64,000 bases of DNA from Neorhizobium galegae (GTDB taxonomy: Bacteria; Pseudomonadota; Alphaproteobacteria; Rhizobiales; Rhizobiaceae), in contig NZ_JAGIPG010000002.1 in NCBI RefSeq assembly GCF_017877055.1, forward strand, positions 744,001 through 808,000. Reading direction: 5' to 3'. Below are positions 36,901-46,200 of the stretch, one piece after another (positions within the stretch are counted from its first letter, which is position 1; every line of letters begins with the position of its first letter). The notes under the pieces were generated by a model. The model ran no database searches and was not told the origin of the DNA. It saw only the letters and a program-made list of their open reading frames with translations. The position numbers were made by a program, and so were the translations under genes.

Positions 36901-39026
36901 CGATTTTCCGGCAGGCAATGACGGTCCATTTGAACACCTCGGGCGGCCAGTTCACCGTGAAGGACTTTACACCCCTAGAGGAACACTACGTTGAGCAGAC
37001 AATCCAGACCCATGTGATGGCGACCTATGCCGAAAGGGGCCTTGCTGCGATGGATCAGGCGCATCGGCTGTCCGAGGATTACTTCGTGCTGGAACGCGAT
37101 GCCTTTCTGCGTCGCTGGATGCCCGGCAAAGGCGGTGAGATCCGGCGTCAAACCACCGGCAGCTCCTGGAAAGCGATCGTTGAGGCGCTGAAGAATCCAG
37201 TTCAGCAAGAGATCGTCGCTGACGACCGCGAACAGACAAACGTCCTTGTGCTGGCGGGACCGGGTTCGGGCAAGACGCGTGTTCTGGTGCACCGCATCGC
37301 TTACCTGATCCGTGTCCGCCGCGAAGACCCCCGCGGCATCCTGGTGCTGACCTACAACCGGCATGCCGCCGCCGAGATACGCATCCGGCTACGACATCTG
37401 ATCGGCGATGACGCGGCTGCAGTGACCATATCCACTTGCCACGCCCTCGCAATGCGACTGGTGGGCGCGAGCTTTGCCGGAACGTCGAGCGAGACCTCCC
37501 ACGACTTCGACGGGATCGTTATGGAAGCCGTGCGCCAGTTGAACGGCGAAGGACTGAGCAAACCAGAGGCAGAGGCACAACGTGATACGCTGATTCAGGG
37601 CTATCGCTGGATTCTGGTAGACGAGTATCAGGATATTGGCCCTGAGGAATATGCATTGATTTCCGCCGTTGCAGGCCGCTCACTGGACGATAAGGAGCTT
37701 CGGCTCAGCTTGTTTGCAGTGGGCGACGACGATCAGAACATCTACGCCTTCGCTGGGGCATCCATCCGCTTCATCCGCCAGTTCGAGGCCGACTATAATG
37801 CACGACCGATGTTCCTGGTCGAGAACTACCGCTCGACTGAGCATATCATTGCAGCCGCTAACGCAGTCGTTGCGCCAGCCGCGGCCCGCATGAAAGCCGG
37901 CCACGACATTGCCATCGATCGCAAACGCAGCACGGTGCCGCCAGGCGGAGAGATGGCGGCGCTCGATCCTGTGGCCCGTGGGCGGGTGCAAGTGCTGGAC
38001 TGCCCATCTGGCGATGTGGCGCAGGCGATGACCGCAGTTGATGAACTCGTCCGCCTATCGCGCCTTGATCCGGAGTGGAGTTGGTCGCGTGCGGCGGTCA
38101 TAGCTCGTGACTGGCGGCGGTTGGCTCCGGTGCGCGCTTATGCCGAAACGCTGGGCATTCCGGTGGAGATGGCAAATGAGAGCCTGCCCAGCATCTGGCG
38201 GCTGCGCGAAATGCAGCAGTTCATCGACGTCCTGCGCCGCGATACTACACGTTTGTTGGGCGTCCGTGATCTGGTGGGTATGCTGAACGCGATACCGTCC
38301 AACCGCTGGACGGACCTGATCGCCGAAGGCGTCGCCGCGCTGGCGAAAGAGCTTGCGAACAAAACCATGCCCGTGCCTGACCTCGTCGAGTGGTTCGCTG
38401 AGTGGGCCCATGATGCGCGCAGCGATCAGCGCGCACTGCTGCTGCTGACGGCGCATCGATCGAAAGGCTTGGAGTTCGACGATGTCGTCATTTTGAATGG
38501 CGGTTGGGACCGGCCCTCTAAGGGCGAGGATCCTGATGCGCCGCGCCGCCTCTTTTATGTCGCCATGACCAGAGCGCGACGTAGCCTTGCCATCATTGCC
38601 GAAGGACAGCATTTGTTCGTCCCGGACGGCGAAGAGTATGCGCTGCGCCGCGCCGCGCCAGACATCTCTGATGCCGCCGATTCTCCGGCTGTGCTATACC
38701 AAGTGCCGAACCTCAAGACCGTGGACCTGTCGTGGGCCGGGCGTCTCGGGCCGGGTCATCCCTCGCTTGTCGCAATCTCGGCGGCAAAGGCAGGAGCCCC
38801 ACTTCAGATCGTGCGCGATGGCCTCACTTGGATAATGCAGGATGCTCGGGGACAAACTCTCGGACGCATGGCCAAAAGCTGGTCACCTCCGGAAGGACTC
38901 AACTTCCTCCGCGGCGAGGTCGGCGCCATCGTGCGCTGGCGCAAGGCCGACAGTCAGGAAGAGTTCCGGGTGCACCTTCACCGAGATGTTTGGGAAGTAG
39001 TTGTGCCAGAGCTTGTGTTCGGCTGA
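33924..39026 (+). CDS. Giant exonuclease-like / RecQ helicase / UvrD helicase fusion
   Basis: A 1700-residue fusion. Residues 1-130 look like a DnaQ/RNase T-type 3'-5' exonuclease (SIDLEVD and HNILRHDLP). Residues ~300-650 are a RecQ SF2 helicase: Walker A GTGKS near 320, DEAHC near 422, and the helicase C motif QEAGRAGRD. Residues ~1100-1600 are a UvrD/Rep SF1 helicase: AGPGSGKTR near 1109, VDEYQD, GDDDQNIYAFAG, HRSKGLEFDDV and VAMTRARR. It would unwind and trim DNA, plausibly in anti-phage or repair roles. ATG 33924 is preferred over TTG 33858, though its ribosome site is weak. It is flanked by inverted repeats. Confidence 0.88.
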   Translation: MTEPLELFLQRCVSIDLEVDPATASIFAFAAVRDDARPAILAKKRDLLAALDRLEAEATGGVHLLGHNILRHDLPHLFAVRPRLANILRSPIDTLWLNPLAFPRNPYHHLVKHYHDGRLQAGHINDPELDARLVFQVLRNQLAALTQQNADQPDAVAAFHFLATRMENPDGFDAVFREVRGAPAPDPLVATEAISRLLAGRACERRVEQTLNRLSNPQLGWPMAYALSWILVAGGDSVMPPWVRAQFREAALIVGHLRDANCKSPDCTWCSEKNDPVRALSRWFGFDAFRAEPVDDMGRPLQERIVDETMRGASVLGILPTGTGKSVCYQIPALSKFDKTGALTVVISPLVALMADQVQGMARAGISSAVTINGMLSMPERQDALDRVRMGEAAMLLISPEQLRSNSVRSVLAQRAIGLWVLDEAHCVSKWGHDFRPDYRYVSRFIKESSGDEAPAQVLCLTATAKPEVVRDIREHFQSRLGCELLLLDGGAVRTNLSFEVRPTQRGTKLADILDVIETKLPQEGASGAVVYCATRSETQRVAEFLKQQGLSAERFHAGLTSEEKRDIQERFRIGELRIIVATNAFGMGIDKPDIRLVVHGDIPGSLENYLQEAGRAGRDRAHANCVLLFAEEDVERQFSLSARSRLARHEIGAILKALRRLDERTKKTGTVVATSGEVVRAERDQEFERDINTDDTRVKTAVSWLEEATLLSREENKVQVFPSSLRIRNLEEVEAILAKAAITGTRRKQLLDITRHLMNAPPNQGISTDELAGISGLTGGMLNKALADLEALGIARNDVVVTIFVHVAVDGHSQQRLAQVAWLETALIALMREAAPDAEGAEGIPLHLAETCQALRNQGHSAVRPDIVEKLLRSMGRDGRDQDGGKGNLRLGKASRNTLMVTLQRSWQALEQTANLRRQGGELLLAHLLGRLPKGSRGKDIQVETTMGDLLATLTGDALLRGSGIQDMTKLMERALLWLHEQEVVTLGKGLTIFRQAMTVHLNTSGGQFTVKDFTPLEEHYVEQTIQTHVMATYAERGLAAMDQAHRLSEDYFVLERDAFLRRWMPGKGGEIRRQTTGSSWKAIVEALKNPVQQEIVADDREQTNVLVLAGPGSGKTRVLVHRIAYLIRVRREDPRGILVLTYNRHAAAEIRIRLRHLIGDDAAAVTISTCHALAMRLVGASFAGTSSETSHDFDGIVMEAVRQLNGEGLSKPEAEAQRDTLIQGYRWILVDEYQDIGPEEYALISAVAGRSLDDKELRLSLFAVGDDDQNIYAFAGASIRFIRQFEADYNARPMFLVENYRSTEHIIAAANAVVAPAAARMKAGHDIAIDRKRSTVPPGGEMAALDPVARGRVQVLDCPSGDVAQAMTAVDELVRLSRLDPEWSWSRAAVIARDWRRLAPVRAYAETLGIPVEMANESLPSIWRLREMQQFIDVLRRDTTRLLGVRDLVGMLNAIPSNRWTDLIAEGVAALAKELANKTMPVPDLVEWFAEWAHDARSDQRALLLLTAHRSKGLEFDDVVILNGGWDRPSKGEDPDAPRRLFYVAMTRARRSLAIIAEGQHLFVPDGEEYALRRAAPDISDAADSPAVLYQVPNLKTVDLSWAGRLGPGHPSLVAISAAKAGAPLQIVRDGLTWIMQDARGQTLGRMAKSWSPPEGLNFLRGEVGAIVRWRKADSQEEFRVHLHRDVWEVVVPELVFG

Positions 39027-39059
39027 TAGCTTGCTCGTCACGAACGTCAGTATTTTGAC

Positions 39060-39083
39060 TGTGCGATGTGGTGTCATCGCACA
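39060..39083. terminator. Hairpin after the helicase gene
   Basis: A 9-bp perfect stem TGTGCGATG / CATCGCACA with a 6-base loop, 34 bp after the stop at 39026. There is no T-run, so the terminator call is tentative. Confidence 0.4.
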
Positions 39084-39244
39084 GCGTGGACAATGACAAA
39101 AGATCAGCTTTGAGCCCTTTTGAAACCTTTGCGGTTACAGACTAAACGTCTGCTTTCCGCTCTGTAACATTGGGAGAGTCAGCCTGATGTCGACTCCAAG
39201 CGGCCCTTTTTGAGGCAGCCGAATACGGTCCCCAGCCGTCTTTT

Positions 39245-39484
39245 ACTGATCTCTGGACGTTCTCGGGATCTGGAGAACGTCACATAGTTTCTGACTCGAA
39301 ATTGCACCAAGTAGCTGTAAAGGCGTCATTTTTTTCAGTGGGGAATGGCAGCTACTAAACAGGGAAATAGGTCCCAAAATCGCTTGCCTGGGGACCCGCA
39401 AGCAACCCGCTACAATACGTTCTGTCACCGTAGCTAATGTCTCCTCTTAGCGCGAGGCGGAAGGCTGCATTCGGCCCAAAGCGG
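39245..39484 (-). repeat. Dispersed repeat, segment C and arm D, inverted
   Basis: Bases 39245-39396 are segment C in reverse, matching 58752-58925 (shared TTCTCCAGATCCC, CAGCTACTTGG and CAGGCGAGC-like stretches) and ending CCTGGGGACCC. Bases 39394-39484 are the second 91-bp inverted-repeat arm D. It closes the helicase block on the right. Confidence 0.8.
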
Positions 39485-39596
39485 ACCGCAAATCATGTGT
39501 AAGCAAGAAGTCGGCGGCGATCACAACGCCCGTCCATGCCAACATCGATATCGCCGCCCTGACTTGAGGGGCAATCACCGCGGCGTCCGTCTGTTT

Positions 39597-39631
39597 GTTT
39601 CCACGCGGAACCGAGCCGGTTGCGTGGAAAC
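39597..39631. other. Strong nested hairpin, 10 bp plus 4 bp
   Basis: GTTTCCACGC / GCGTGGAAAC are perfect arms enclosing AACC / GGTT with a small loop. It lies 223 bp after the minus-strand stop at 39854, too far for a simple terminator, and could be an RNA structure or element end. The rest of 39485-39853 holds no gene I can support. Confidence 0.45.
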
Positions 39632-39853
39632 CAATAACTGGGCTTTCTTCGAGTCCAGCAATAGGCCGTAACGCACTTCGTTAGCTAGATCGGCGCCACT
39701 TCTGCTTTGAAATATTGGTGCTCTACACAGTTAGGACGCCTGTGTTTGCTCTCGGCGAGAAACAAGCGCTCGGTCGCACAACCTCTCGGGTCTGAGTGTT
39801 TGTTGTAACCGACACTACCTAATGTTTGATCCGGTTGTAGCCTATCGTGAAGT

Positions 39854-41188
39854 TTAGGGCAGGTAGAGGAGCGACGCATCCGACACCCGTCTTGCGTCAA
39901 TAAAGAGCGGGCGCCATTGGACCGAGCCTTTGTCATGTGCGACGTTGCCGTCAAGCCATAGCAAAGGCAAACATACCTTCGGGACGCTCCTTGAGAAGAT
40001 GACTGTCGACGCAAACCGACCGGCGCCTAGTGCGAACAGAGAAGCTTTCTCAACGAGGGCCTCTGGGGGAGCCTTGCCCGTCAGCCAATTTATGGCGAGT
40101 TGATTACCGATCCTCTCGCAGAACGACATCTCCTCGTTTGTCCAATCGTCCGCTATTCCGAACGCCAAGGGCCTCACATGATCGTGCAGCGCGCGAAAGT
40201 AGTCATCAGGTGTGATGCTGGCACCGATTTTCAGATTCTCGGCCAAATCAGTTTCCAAGAACCCAATGGTTTCGGAAGTGGTGGCGTCGACGCGAACCTT
40301 TCCGCTAAGACCCAGCGATCGTATGGCTTGGCGTACGACCCGCAGTCCGAAATCGCTTACGATGCCAAAGCGGAAGACGACGGTCGCGGCTGGTGGGTTC
40401 GCCACTATAGCTTTTAGTCGGCGCACCGCCTCGCTTCCGCTCCATAGTCCGTCCTCGTATATTACAAACTCGTCCACAGCGACATCCGGGAAATCCATGG
40501 TCGCGGTCTCTTTGTTCCAGCGAATGGCCATTACTGTGGATTTCTCAAACCCGTGCACAAGCAATGACTTGATTTCACTCCAACTGCCGCCCTCGTCGTC
40601 ATCTTGCACATAGCAGTTTGCCCGTTCGATGCCTAATGTGTCTGCTGGCTTTTGAGCGAACGCGTAATGGGGCAGATCCGCGGTGCGCACGACCCGTAAC
40701 TGGGCAGCGATCTTTTGCCCGACCCTCGGGTATCCGAGCGCTGAAAACTGTTGCAGCCACGCCTCGAGATTGACTGGCGGCCCGTCGAACTTTCTGACCT
40801 CCGTCCGGGCATGAGTTCGCCAGTCGACGCATGTTGCCTCGAAATGCTGCTTTATCTCGCGGGCCAATGCCTTTGGTGGCAACTTTCGAATATCTGGATC
40901 GCCAAAGTCTTCCGCTTCCCACCAGTTTGTAAGCTCAACGATACTGGCATCAACGTCTCGCTCGATCAGTAGCCTGTTTTTAGGACTGGGAGAATAGGCC
41001 GCCATGATAGCGGTCATCTCCCGCGCGACGGAGATCCCAATATCGGTCGTGTACTTCTTCGCGGCGGCGTCGCTAAGTATTTTCACGCGTTGGCGCGCGC
41101 TCGGAATGAGCAGTTCCCGAATTGAGGTCTCGACCTTCGATAATTGGCTCGCCGTGACGACGATGAAGAGAACACCGGTGGACGCCAT
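39854..41188 (-). CDS. PRTase-CE-like predicted nucleotide-handling protein
   Basis: A 444-residue protein. The segment VNLEAWLQQFSALGYPRVGQ, the loop FVIYEDGLWSGSEAVRRLKA (the expected site of the phosphoribosyl-binding turn) and the ending LPLLWLDGNV with WRPLFIDAR all resemble the PRTase-CE family described in prokaryotic conflict systems. That family assignment is from memory of its conserved ends. It follows the partner gene at 41196 by 7 bp, so the two form an operon bounded by repeats at both sides. Confidence 0.6.
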   Translation of the reverse strand: MASTGVLFIVVTASQLSKVETSIRELLIPSARQRVKILSDAAAKKYTTDIGISVAREMTAIMAAYSPSPKNRLLIERDVDASIVELTNWWEAEDFGDPDIRKLPPKALAREIKQHFEATCVDWRTHARTEVRKFDGPPVNLEAWLQQFSALGYPRVGQKIAAQLRVVRTADLPHYAFAQKPADTLGIERANCYVQDDDEGGSWSEIKSLLVHGFEKSTVMAIRWNKETATMDFPDVAVDEFVIYEDGLWSGSEAVRRLKAIVANPPAATVVFRFGIVSDFGLRVVRQAIRSLGLSGKVRVDATTSETIGFLETDLAENLKIGASITPDDYFRALHDHVRPLAFGIADDWTNEEMSFCERIGNQLAINWLTGKAPPEALVEKASLFALGAGRFASTVIFSRSVPKVCLPLLWLDGNVAHDKGSVQWRPLFIDARRVSDASLLYLP

Positions 41189-41195
41189 AGATGGT

Positions 41196-42149
41196 TCAGG
41201 TCCCGCGGTGTACTACGTCCAGCAATGCGCCAAGTGGAATCTTGAGCGCTCTCAGTTCGTCGTAGGACAGACGATCAATTGCGGCATGAGCGAACCATCT
41301 GGCACGTCCGAGGACCTCATTGGTCGGGTCGTTCACGATTGCGATTGCCGCCGGTTCATGTTCCGCCGCTCCTTTTCCGCCGCCCTTACGCGTCTCGTAT
41401 GCTGCGGCCTCCGAAGCATGTATCTGCGCCAACACCTTCCCGCGCAGGGCGGTGGTGATCTGAGCTTCGTTCACCCTAGCTTGAAGGAGTTCCGATAGGC
41501 GCTGCCGACGAAAATGCCCCCATCTTCTTACTTCTTCTGGCGCATGGGTGCGTAAGGCCATTATCCACGCTTCGAATTTGGCATCCGACAATAGATGTTC
41601 TTCCAGCCGCGCGAGCGCTTGGCTCGGCAAAGACTTGGAGAACTCGGCCCGTATGGTGTCGTGCTCCACCGTTGTTGCTTTAGGTATATCAAGCTCGTCA
41701 TCAGAGGACGCCGCAGTCTCTCTAGACAGCAGCAGTCCTGTGGAGATGCTAAGCACTAAGTGCTGCTTGGAGTTCGGGCTAACAAAAGTCCGCCATATAT
41801 CCGGCGACGCGAGTGTTGAGGGCGTTTGTATCTCGCGGCCTTTCACATGATGAAGTGTGTCCATGCCCTGCTTGCCGATGCGCTCTAGCTGCTCAGACAA
41901 GTATTGCTCGATGAATGCGGTGAGCGCCCCGGACCCTTTCGGAATTCCCACGGCTGCTCTGACGTCCAGGTTCGGGGCAGCCGATCGTATAATTGAGGCG
42001 ATCTGTCCGCCCGTGAGCGTCGGCTTCTGCGATTGCGAGATGGCTGCTCGGACGGCGCCCACTGCGGTGTCAATTTCATTGTTGGTCAAGTTATCTAGCT
42101 CCAAACAGAGGAATGCGCCGCCCCAAGCAGTTGGGACGACGCAAACCAA
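41196..42149 (-). CDS. OST-HTH/LOTUS-like domain protein, partner of the PRTase-like gene
   Basis: About 317 residues. A segment at residues ~45-105 (GGQIASIIRSAAPNLDVRAA, then GSGALTAFIEQYLSEQLERI) has the G-x3-F-I-x3-L pattern and length of OST-HTH/LOTUS winged helices, which bind RNA. The remainder is helical. The start is uncertain: TTG 42149 is the longest; a TTG near 42089, just after GGAGCTAGATAAC, could also serve. No ATG exists in the first 90 codons. The proximity to the PRTase-like gene suggests one two-gene system. Confidence 0.6.
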   Translation of the reverse strand: MVCVVPTAWGGAFLCLELDNLTNNEIDTAVGAVRAAISQSQKPTLTGGQIASIIRSAAPNLDVRAAVGIPKGSGALTAFIEQYLSEQLERIGKQGMDTLHHVKGREIQTPSTLASPDIWRTFVSPNSKQHLVLSISTGLLLSRETAASSDDELDIPKATTVEHDTIRAEFSKSLPSQALARLEEHLLSDAKFEAWIMALRTHAPEEVRRWGHFRRQRLSELLQARVNEAQITTALRGKVLAQIHASEAAAYETRKGGGKGAAEHEPAAIAIVNDPTNEVLGRARWFAHAAIDRLSYDELRALKIPLGALLDVVHRGT

Positions 42150-42636
42150 ACCAGTGACTAGTCGAAAGTTATCGACTAGGAGCTAGCCAGCATGGGTCTC
42201 AATCCATGCTGCGTACGGATTCCGTGGACATCCCGATCCGACCTTTGGCATAAATCATGTCCATAAAGAATTCGATCAAGCCATTTCGGCGATCAACATT
42301 CTTCTGCCAACATCTTTTAAATACGCGATCACGTGATTGGTTGCAAGCGGTCGATCGCCGATACTTGCCTTCGGCATGACGCTCCGTCTCGATTGATCCC
42401 TCTTTCGGTGCTGTAGAACATTCGAACTCGCTGAGCATTCCTGTTTACCTTGGCTCAAGATGCATTGGTGATGAAGGCCGTTGCCGAACAGCAGTTTACC
42501 GTAAGATCTGGCCAAAATCGACCGAGTGCAAGCGGCCTCGTGTCAGCCATTCAGTGCGAACTTACTAATGTCTCCTATTGCCGCGAAGCTGCCGCGCGCC
42601 TAATGACGGCTTCACCGTCAAACGGAAGGTACGAAA

Positions 42637-42934
42637 GCGGGAGATTATTGCCGCTCGCCCGCCCAGTTGACCGATGCCCAAAGCCAGGTCACAAAGGTGG
42701 CGTCCATGGTCGCTCGCGATGAGAAACAGAGGGAATTTCAAGGATATTTCAGCTAAGCTGTTGAAATAATGTGAGAATCCAGGTTACCCAGGCAAGCTCA
42801 ATTTTTGTACTATGGACGCCTTCTAGATTACTCTTAATTTGCAATTGTTTCCACCTTTTTTCGACGGGTCAATCCGCTCTATTATTGCAAAGTATCCCAA
42901 TCTAAGATTGTTCCGCAATTTAGCTGGGGACCCA
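42637..42934 (-). repeat. Dispersed repeat copy 4, module B plus variable segment
   Basis: Module B in reverse (GGTCGCTCGCGATGAGAAAC, TGTGAGAATCCAGGT) at 42637-42785, then a diverged variable segment ending TTAGCTGGGGACCC near 42934. Bases 42150-42636 and 42935-43220 hold no gene I can support. Confidence 0.8.
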
Positions 42935-43220
42935 GTCTCCTGCAACGGAAGCTTCCATTCCGATCGATAAGTGGACATCCCTGCTCCGCTTGAACAGTGG
43001 TCACATAATAAACGGAGGACAGCTCGGTTCTCAATTGATTTTGACAGTAAACCCACCATCAGAGCACAATCTGCGACGCGGCCTACAGCACCTTCATTTT
43101 CGGAATCGAATTGAACAGAGCGACAGAGGACAACTGATTGTTATTGCCTTTGCCTGAAACGGTGCAATGATTACCGGGTGTAAACTTGATCACTGCAAGT
43201 TCCGTTTTACAAATCAAACG

Positions 43221-46200
43221 CTAGGCTTCCATCGCTAAAACCTGGCGGGAAACAATTCCCTGCCACCTCCTTGCCATGCGCCTAAACTCCCCAGCGGAAT
43301 TCATGGCGGCCATATGAAGCCTCGCCCCAGCAAAGCGCAACTGGTTCTTTGCCCCCCCAATCCAGAGATGCTCTATCGGATTAGGATCATGTAAAAGGTC
43401 AGCAGACAAAGATATTGTACGGGCGATGTTGAACCTCGTAACAGCGAGTTCACTGCCAAACCACGATCGCTCAAGCATAGCGACAGCGCAATGCAAAGAC
43501 GCTGCGCGCTTGAAATATGTATGGGCGTCGTTCCCATCGCCCTTAACGCCTCTTCGAAAGTATAACTGTGCTACTGATCCCAATACCTCGCGACTAGTGA
43601 AATTGTCAGCAAGTGCATCTGAAACACCCCTGGGCGTTCTATCGTCCGACATCTTAAGTGTCTCAAGATTTCGAAGCATAGATGGCAGATAGGCGTCAAC
43701 TTCTTCGGCCACTTTGTCACAAACAGCGTCCAAACCGATCCAATCAACACTCCCGCCAAGTTCGAAAGTCAAATGCTCCTTCAGCAAAAGTATCTCAGGC
43801 ACTTTCTCCGGCGTGTCGGAAAGTGACTTCACGAGTGCGTCTGCTTCAGTCAACCTGTCAAGGCGCTCGCTGTCGGCAAGTCCTTCCAGCTCGATCGCAG
43901 TAACATGTAGTGTCTTCGCTAATGAAATCGCCGCAGACTGCCGCAAATCGGCACGCTCTGCTTTACCAAGCACCTCGCGGAAACCAGAAATTGCTTCCGC
44001 TACCCTCCAAGTGTAACGGTGATACTCTGCTTTGTGAAATACCAACTCTTCCGAGTCCGGAATTTTCTTCAGGCCTTGGTTGTAAACATCAACAACCCGG
44101 TCGATGTCTGGCTCCTTACCGGAATGGACTGCTTGTGACCTAACTAATTGTCCACAATTGCGCGCCCTAATATAGATCAGGTCCACGGACCTTTTGCAAT
44201 AACGCTCGACCTTTCTCAACGCGCCTTCCCGGTTGTTGTATTCTTTTTCCAGCATATCCAATTTGTCTTTTAAGCGCATACGGTCGAACTGTTTACCCTC
44301 TCGTTCGACTTCGGAGCGGACAACACGCTCGATACTGCCCTCCTCCTTCCAGCGTCGTGTTTTTATCCATAACCACAATCGCGCCACTCGGGGTGACTGC
44401 TTCTCTTCATCGGGCAGGTCCTTCACCCATTTTTCGGCATTCCGCATGGTCGAGAGCAGAGAGATACTGATCGGCGCGCTTTCGACGATGTCGAACATTG
44501 CCGTCGCAGAGACCTCGTCGACTTCGCCGTTCTCACCGTCTTCCACCAACAGCCGCACCATCCAGGCGTCGACCGAAGGGTTATTCTCCGTCAGATCCCT
44601 GCAGATAGCGAGAGCAGCTCTGGTTTCGCCAAGTATGGCGTGCAATCGTGCTTTCTCGATGAGCTCCAGGGCACCCAAATCGCCGTTGGCTGCCCTTTCC
44701 ATCGGCACCAAGATTTTCATGGCCCTGCGCGCAATTCCAGTACGCGCTTCGGCGCTACGCTCCAGTCGCATCGTGGACCGTAAGAGCGACGCCACCCGCC
44801 CGCGCAATTCGCCGGCCCAGTTCTCGGGCTGGCCATACAATTCCAACAATAAAGCGATACTTGAATCGACAATCTGTTGGCGGGGCTTGGTGCTCGCTTC
44901 AAGCTTCACGTAACGTCTCGTCGTCCGCAAGAGGAACCGCCAGGCACGCATGTCTTGCGGCGCTGCCCGCAGACAATCTTGAGCATGCAAGCACGCCTTT
45001 TCCAGTTCGAGGCATTGCCCGGCAGGTTCACGAACCAGACGCGACCGCAGAATGGCCACCCGCGCCATTTTCCAATGGGTGAAACTGTTCGTCTCCTGCT
45101 TCGCCGACAGGTCAAGGAGGGGACCTAGCTCCGCATCGATGGCTTCTGCCGCATCGACATCGCCGAACGAAATAAGGAGATCGGCGGTGTTGAGCTTGAA
45201 GCTAATCATGGCATCTTTGAGCAACTGTGCCATTCGATCCTCTTGCCCGACACGTCCAGAACCATGCCCGGCATTGTCGAGGGCCGACAATATGTCCTGG
45301 CGCGCAGTCAACACCTGTTGCTGCACATCATATTGCGACGTAGCGAGGTCGAGCGCACCATCGATGCCGATGAGCTGGCGCGAATTGAACGTTACGCCGG
45401 TAAGCACAACTTTCATGAGGCTGTCCAGGGCCTCAAGGAAAACCCTCTTCCTGACCGCGACGGTATCTGCCTTGGCGCGCGCAGCAATAATCAAACCGCT
45501 GATTGCGTCATCGGGGTCGAGATGCTCGACCGCTCGTTTTCGGAACTCGGCAGCCGCCAGAAATTCTCTTTCCTCCGACAAAGGCGGCACATCGTCGTAT
45601 ACTGCCAGTTGATAAAGAATTGCGCTTAAATGGGTCAAGAGCGGGTTATCCGGCGGTACCGTGCGGACCAACCATGCCACAGCGTCTTCGATAGCCCTGT
45701 CGATATCCGCACGCCCGTCCGAACGGACGACTGCAAGGATACGCTTGACGGCGTCCAGGAGCACGTCCTGCGATTTCGTTTCACTGCGCCGTGGTCTGGT
45801 CATTTGTTGCGCAGCCTTCGCACGCATTGCATGCAACGCGAAACCAACCAAAATCGGCTCTTTTCCTTTAGAGAACCAGCGCTTCAGGCACAAAGTTTCG
45901 CGCGGTATCGGGGAAAGCCCGGATCTACTCAAATCCTCGTCCGAAATCGGCAGCATCTTGACCACCGCCATTGCCATCAGGCTTTGCATAGCAGACTCAC
46001 TGGCTTCTTCATCATGGCCAAGAATAGAAAGCACGACGCGCTCGGCGACGTCGGTCGCCGCCTCCAAAATCGACAGAGCTAGTTGTTGGGGATCTGGAGC
46101 TTCGCCCTGGGCGTTTAGGATGTCGCGGTGGAATTCCCCAGACCCAAAATACAACGGACCCGGATGAAATAACTCCTGGTATCCATGTGGTCCGTCGAGT

